DNA of 64,000 nucleotides, taken from the NCBI GenBank assembly GCA_902470905.1, contig CABRIC010000003.1:7750-71749 (forward strand), in the 5' to 3' direction. Under the pieces are notes generated by a model. It was not told the DNA's origin and did not search any database. It worked only from the letters and a program-made list of their open reading frames with translations. A program made the position numbers and the translations under genes. The DNA is from an uncultured Collinsella sp. GTDB taxonomy: Bacteria; Actinomycetota; Coriobacteriia; Coriobacteriales; Coriobacteriaceae. Each line of letters starts with the position of its first letter. Positions within the stretch are counted from its first letter, which is position 1. Shown piece by piece: positions 61,493 through 64,000 of the stretch.

Positions 61493-62596
61493 ATGAGCGA
61501 CAGCAAGCATGTGACGTATGAGGATGCCGGCGTCGATACCGCCGAAGGCGGCCGCGCCGTTGACGCTATTAAGCAGATGGTTAAGGACACCAACCGTCCC
61601 GAGGTTATCGGCGGTATCGGTGGCTTTGGTGGCCTGTTCTCGGCTGCCGCGCTTAAGGATATGGAAGACCCGATTCTGATTAGCGGTACCGACGGCGTGG
61701 GCACCAAGCTCGTGCTCGCCCAGATCATGGACCGTCACGAGACGGTGGGCCAGGACCTGGTCGCCATGTGCGTCAACGACATTCTGGCTTCGGGTGCCGA
61801 GCCGCTGTTCTTCCTGGACTACGTTGCCATCGGTCACATCGAGGCCGAGCACATGGCAAAGATCATCAAGGGCGTTGCCGACGGCTGCAAGCTCGCGGGC
61901 TGCGCGCTCGTGGGCGGTGAGATGGCCGAGCACCCCGGCGTTATGGCTCCCGCCGACTACGACCTTGCCGGATTTACCGTGGGCGTCGTCGACCGTCCCA
62001 AGATGCTCGACCCCGCGAACGTCCGCCCGGGCGATGTGATCCTGGGCCTGCCTTCCACCGGCGTGCACTCCAACGGCTACTCGCTCGTGCGCAAGGTCAT
62101 TGGCGTCGACGGCATTAAGCCGGGCACGCCCGAGGCCGCCGCTAAGGCCGAGGAGCTGAGCCGCCCGCTCGAGGAACTCGGCGGCGCATCGCTGGCAGAC
62201 GCCCTGCTGGCTCCCACGCGCATCTACGTCAAGCCGATTCTGGAGCTGCTGCGCGGCGGCGCCAACGTTCATGCCATTGCCCACATCACTGGCGGCGGTA
62301 TTACCGAGAACCTCAACCGCGCGCTCGCCGACGACGTCGACGCCGTGGTCACCCGCAACGGTGCCGAGATGGGCTGGGACGTTCCGCCCGTCATCACCTA
62401 CGTCTCGCGCCAGGCCGAGCTCGCGCCCAATGAGGCATGCAAGACCTTCAACATGGGCGTTGGCCTGTGCCTGATCGTCGCCCCCGAGGACGAGGCCGCG
62501 GTGACCGAGGCTCTGGTCGCGCTGGGCGAGAAGCCGTTCCGCGTGGGCGAGTGCGTCGAGGGTTCCGGTAAGGTCGTGTACTCCGATGAGCGCTAA
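61493..62596 (+). CDS. purM: Phosphoribosylformylglycinamidine cyclo-ligase
   Basis: A 367-residue enzyme making AIR. Marks are TYEDAGVDTAEGGRAVDAIK, ISGTDGVGTKLVLA, VGGEMAEHPGVM and GVHSNGYSLVRKV. It overlaps purN by 11 bp. Confidence 0.97.
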   Translation: MSDSKHVTYEDAGVDTAEGGRAVDAIKQMVKDTNRPEVIGGIGGFGGLFSAAALKDMEDPILISGTDGVGTKLVLAQIMDRHETVGQDLVAMCVNDILASGAEPLFFLDYVAIGHIEAEHMAKIIKGVADGCKLAGCALVGGEMAEHPGVMAPADYDLAGFTVGVVDRPKMLDPANVRPGDVILGLPSTGVHSNGYSLVRKVIGVDGIKPGTPEAAAKAEELSRPLEELGGASLADALLAPTRIYVKPILELLRGGANVHAIAHITGGGITENLNRALADDVDAVVTRNGAEMGWDVPPVITYVSRQAELAPNEACKTFNMGVGLCLIVAPEDEAAVTEALVALGEKPFRVGECVEGSGKVVYSDER

Positions 62597-63287
62597 CGAG
62601 CAGATGACTGCTGCCGAGGGCCTGGATTTTGTGCCCTATACCCGTCCGACCGGTACCGATACGGCTGAGCCGCTCAAGATCGGTGTGCTCATCAGCGGTT
62701 CGGGTACCAACCTGCAGGCGCTGATCGATCTGATCGCCGCCGGCAAGCTCAACGCTTCGATTGAGCTTGTGGTGTCGAGCCGTCCTTCGGCTAAGGGTTT
62801 GCAGCGCGCTGAGCGCGCGGGCATCCAGACGCTCACGCTGTCCAAGGATGTCTATGCCGACCCTATTGCCGCCGACGAGATCATCGCGCACGAGCTTCTC
62901 GAGCGCGGCTGCGAGTATGTGGTCATGGCCGGCTACATGCGCATGGTGCACACGCCGCTGCTGGCGGCGTTTCCCAACCGCGTGGTCAACTTGCATCCGG
63001 CGCTGCTGCCGAGCTTTACCGGTGCCCATGCAATCGACGACGCGTTTGCGCGCGGTGTCAAGGTGACCGGCGTGACCGTGCACTTTGCCAACGAGATCTA
63101 CGACAACGGCCCCATCATCGCCCAGCGCGCGCTGGCTGTCGAGGAAGGCTGGGATGTCGACACGCTCGAGGAGCACATCCATGCGATTGAGCACGTGCTG
63201 TATCCCGAGGTCGTGCAAATGCTCGCCGACGGCCGCGTCCACGTGCTGGAGAGCGGCAAGGTCGCAATTGATGCGCCTCGCGGCTAG
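62586..63287 (+). CDS. purN: Phosphoribosylglycinamide formyltransferase
   Basis: A 233-residue folate-dependent transformylase. Core starts at IGVLISGSGTNLQALID; catalytic region is VNLHPALLPSFTGAHAIDDAF with the conserved His and Asp-containing HFANEIYDNGPIIAQ. A 30-residue N-terminal extension precedes the core. Its ATG lies inside the end of purM. Confidence 0.96.
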   Translation: MSANEQMTAAEGLDFVPYTRPTGTDTAEPLKIGVLISGSGTNLQALIDLIAAGKLNASIELVVSSRPSAKGLQRAERAGIQTLTLSKDVYADPIAADEIIAHELLERGCEYVVMAGYMRMVHTPLLAAFPNRVVNLHPALLPSFTGAHAIDDAFARGVKVTGVTVHFANEIYDNGPIIAQRALAVEEGWDVDTLEEHIHAIEHVLYPEVVQMLADGRVHVLESGKVAIDAPRG

Positions 63288-63319
63288 CGGCGCACAGTAC
63301 AATTTAGCCGAGTAGTCAG

Positions 63320-63363
63320 GGTGGTCATTGGCGCCAAGGCGCAAGTGGCCACCTTTTGTTTTA
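63320..63363 (+). terminator. Terminator after purN
   Basis: Outer stem GGTGGTCA/TGGCCACC and inner GCGCC/GGCGC, then TTTTGTTTT. Confidence 0.7.
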
Positions 63364-63368
63364 GGTAG

Positions 63369-63439
63369 TCATTGGGGACGTTCTTAAACGACTGGTCATT
63401 GGGGACGTTCTTGAATGACTAGTCGTTTAAGAACGTCCC
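63369..63439. repeat. Direct and inverted GGGACGTTCTT repeats
   Basis: TCATTGGGGACGTTCTT occurs twice, 26 bp apart (from 63370 and 63396), and a perfect 19-bp inverted copy (GGGACGTTCTTAAACGACT at 63375-63393, complement 63421-63439) closes the unit. A related TTGGGGACGTTCCTTTT lies near the right end of the window (about 63951). Confidence 0.7.
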
Positions 63440-63466
63440 AGGTGACTAGGTGAGAGAGGTGAGCGC

Positions 63467-63931
63467 ATGGCGGATAACGAAGCGCTGTTTACGCCTGAGT
63501 TGGTGTTTTTTGATTGGGAGTGTGCGACGCCGGATGAGGTGTTCGCGCGGCTCGAGGGCGAGCTTGCACCACGTGGCTACATTGCATCCGGTTGGCTCGA
63601 CGCCGTTCGCACGCGCGAGGATGCCTATCCCACGGGTCTTGCCATGCCGGCGGCAAACATTGCCATTCCGCATACCGATCCGGGGTTTGTGGCCAAGCCC
63701 TATATCGCGGTGGTGAAGCCCGCCGCGCCCGTGACATTTAACGCTATGGCTGGCATGGGCGCTCCGGTGCCGGCGCAGATCGTCATCAATCTGGGCATCG
63801 CAGAGCCGGCCGGTCAGGTCGAGGCCCTGCAGGCGCTCATGAACATCTTTATGGACGCCGATGCCGCAGCCGACGTGCTCGGCCAAACCACGCCGCAGGG
63901 CATGGTCGACGCCATCCGCCGCCACTTCTAA
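63467..63931 (+). CDS. PTS sugar transporter subunit IIA (type-2, galactitol-like)
   Basis: A 154-residue phosphocarrier of the EIIA type-2 family, with YPTGLAMPAANIAIPHTD, where His69 should be phosphorylated by HPr. It probably passes phosphate to IIB and IIC partners that must lie beyond the window. The ATG at 63467 has GAGAGAGGTGAG upstream. It follows purN and the repeat unit as a separate transcript. Confidence 0.88.
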   Translation: MADNEALFTPELVFFDWECATPDEVFARLEGELAPRGYIASGWLDAVRTREDAYPTGLAMPAANIAIPHTDPGFVAKPYIAVVKPAAPVTFNAMAGMGAPVPAQIVINLGIAEPAGQVEALQALMNIFMDADAAADVLGQTTPQGMVDAIRRHF

Positions 63932-64000
63932 GGTGGGGCTGAGTCGGCACTTGGGGACGTTCCTTTTAATATGAGCAGGACATTGTCAAGAGGCAAAATC

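Overview
This window is a chromosomal replication-origin neighbourhood from a GC-rich Gram-positive actinobacterium, most likely a Coriobacteriia member close to Collinsella. The evidence is the gene order (rpmH/rnpA/yidD/yidC/jag/rsmG/parA/parB facing away from dnaA/dnaN/recF/dciA/gyrB/gyrA), the tRNA-Ile/tRNA-Ala genes after gyrA, an LPXTG surface protein together with a sortase, and the codon bias. The genus is an inference from overall feel and was not checked by a search.

Layout. 1-1.7 kb: 3' truncated purB, a stretch with duplicated tRNA-Gly ends, and tRNA-Gly(CCC). 2.0-5.5 kb: a large cell-wall adhesin with a thioester domain and CnaB-type repeats. 5.5-15 kb: an M28-like membrane peptidase split by a very long acidic insert, a PafB/PafC-like WYL pair, an exonuclease-DinG helicase and ddl. 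15-21.3 kb: rlmN, then the leftward parA-parB-small membrane protein operon with three perfect parS sites, rsmG, jag, yidC, yidD, rnpA and rpmH. 21.3-27.8 kb: two intergenic stretches with repeated TTTTCAACA boxes (candidate bipartite oriC) flank an unusual GHKL-ATPase/winged-helix gene and dnaA; dnaN, recF and dciA follow. 27.8-33.3 kb: gyrB, gyrA and three tRNAs. 33.4-38.8 kb: a bifunctional-nuclease-domain protein, two unknowns, typA, a bactofilin-like membrane protein and a TRIC-type channel. 38.9-40.2 kb: a PD-(D/E)XK-like nuclease gene bracketed by inverted copies of a 70-bp palindrome. 40.3-44.3 kb: two tRNA-Ser genes, then rpsF-ssb-rpsR-rplI-dnaB. 44.4-64 kb: nucleotide synthesis (purA, purD, carA, carB, purE, purF, purM, purN) mixed with a NUDIX hydrolase, an ABC exporter, a class-B-like sortase, a MoaE-like protein, a CmpB-type membrane protein and a PTS EIIA protein.

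How it works together. Replication initiation (dnaA, dnaN, dciA, dnaB, ssb, gyrase), segregation (parABS) and membrane insertion (yidC, yidD, jag) are grouped around the origin. carAB carries a leader hairpin typical of PyrR control that runs into the ribosome binding site. Long, near-perfect palindromes recur in intergenic spaces (32.7, 38.9/40.1, 55.7-56.0 and 63.4 kb) and look like dispersed mobile or structural repeats.

Most worth a second look: the GHKL-linker-winged-helix gene ending 15 bp before dnaA, with DnaA-box-like motifs inside its glutamine-rich linker; and the palindrome-bracketed nuclease cassette.
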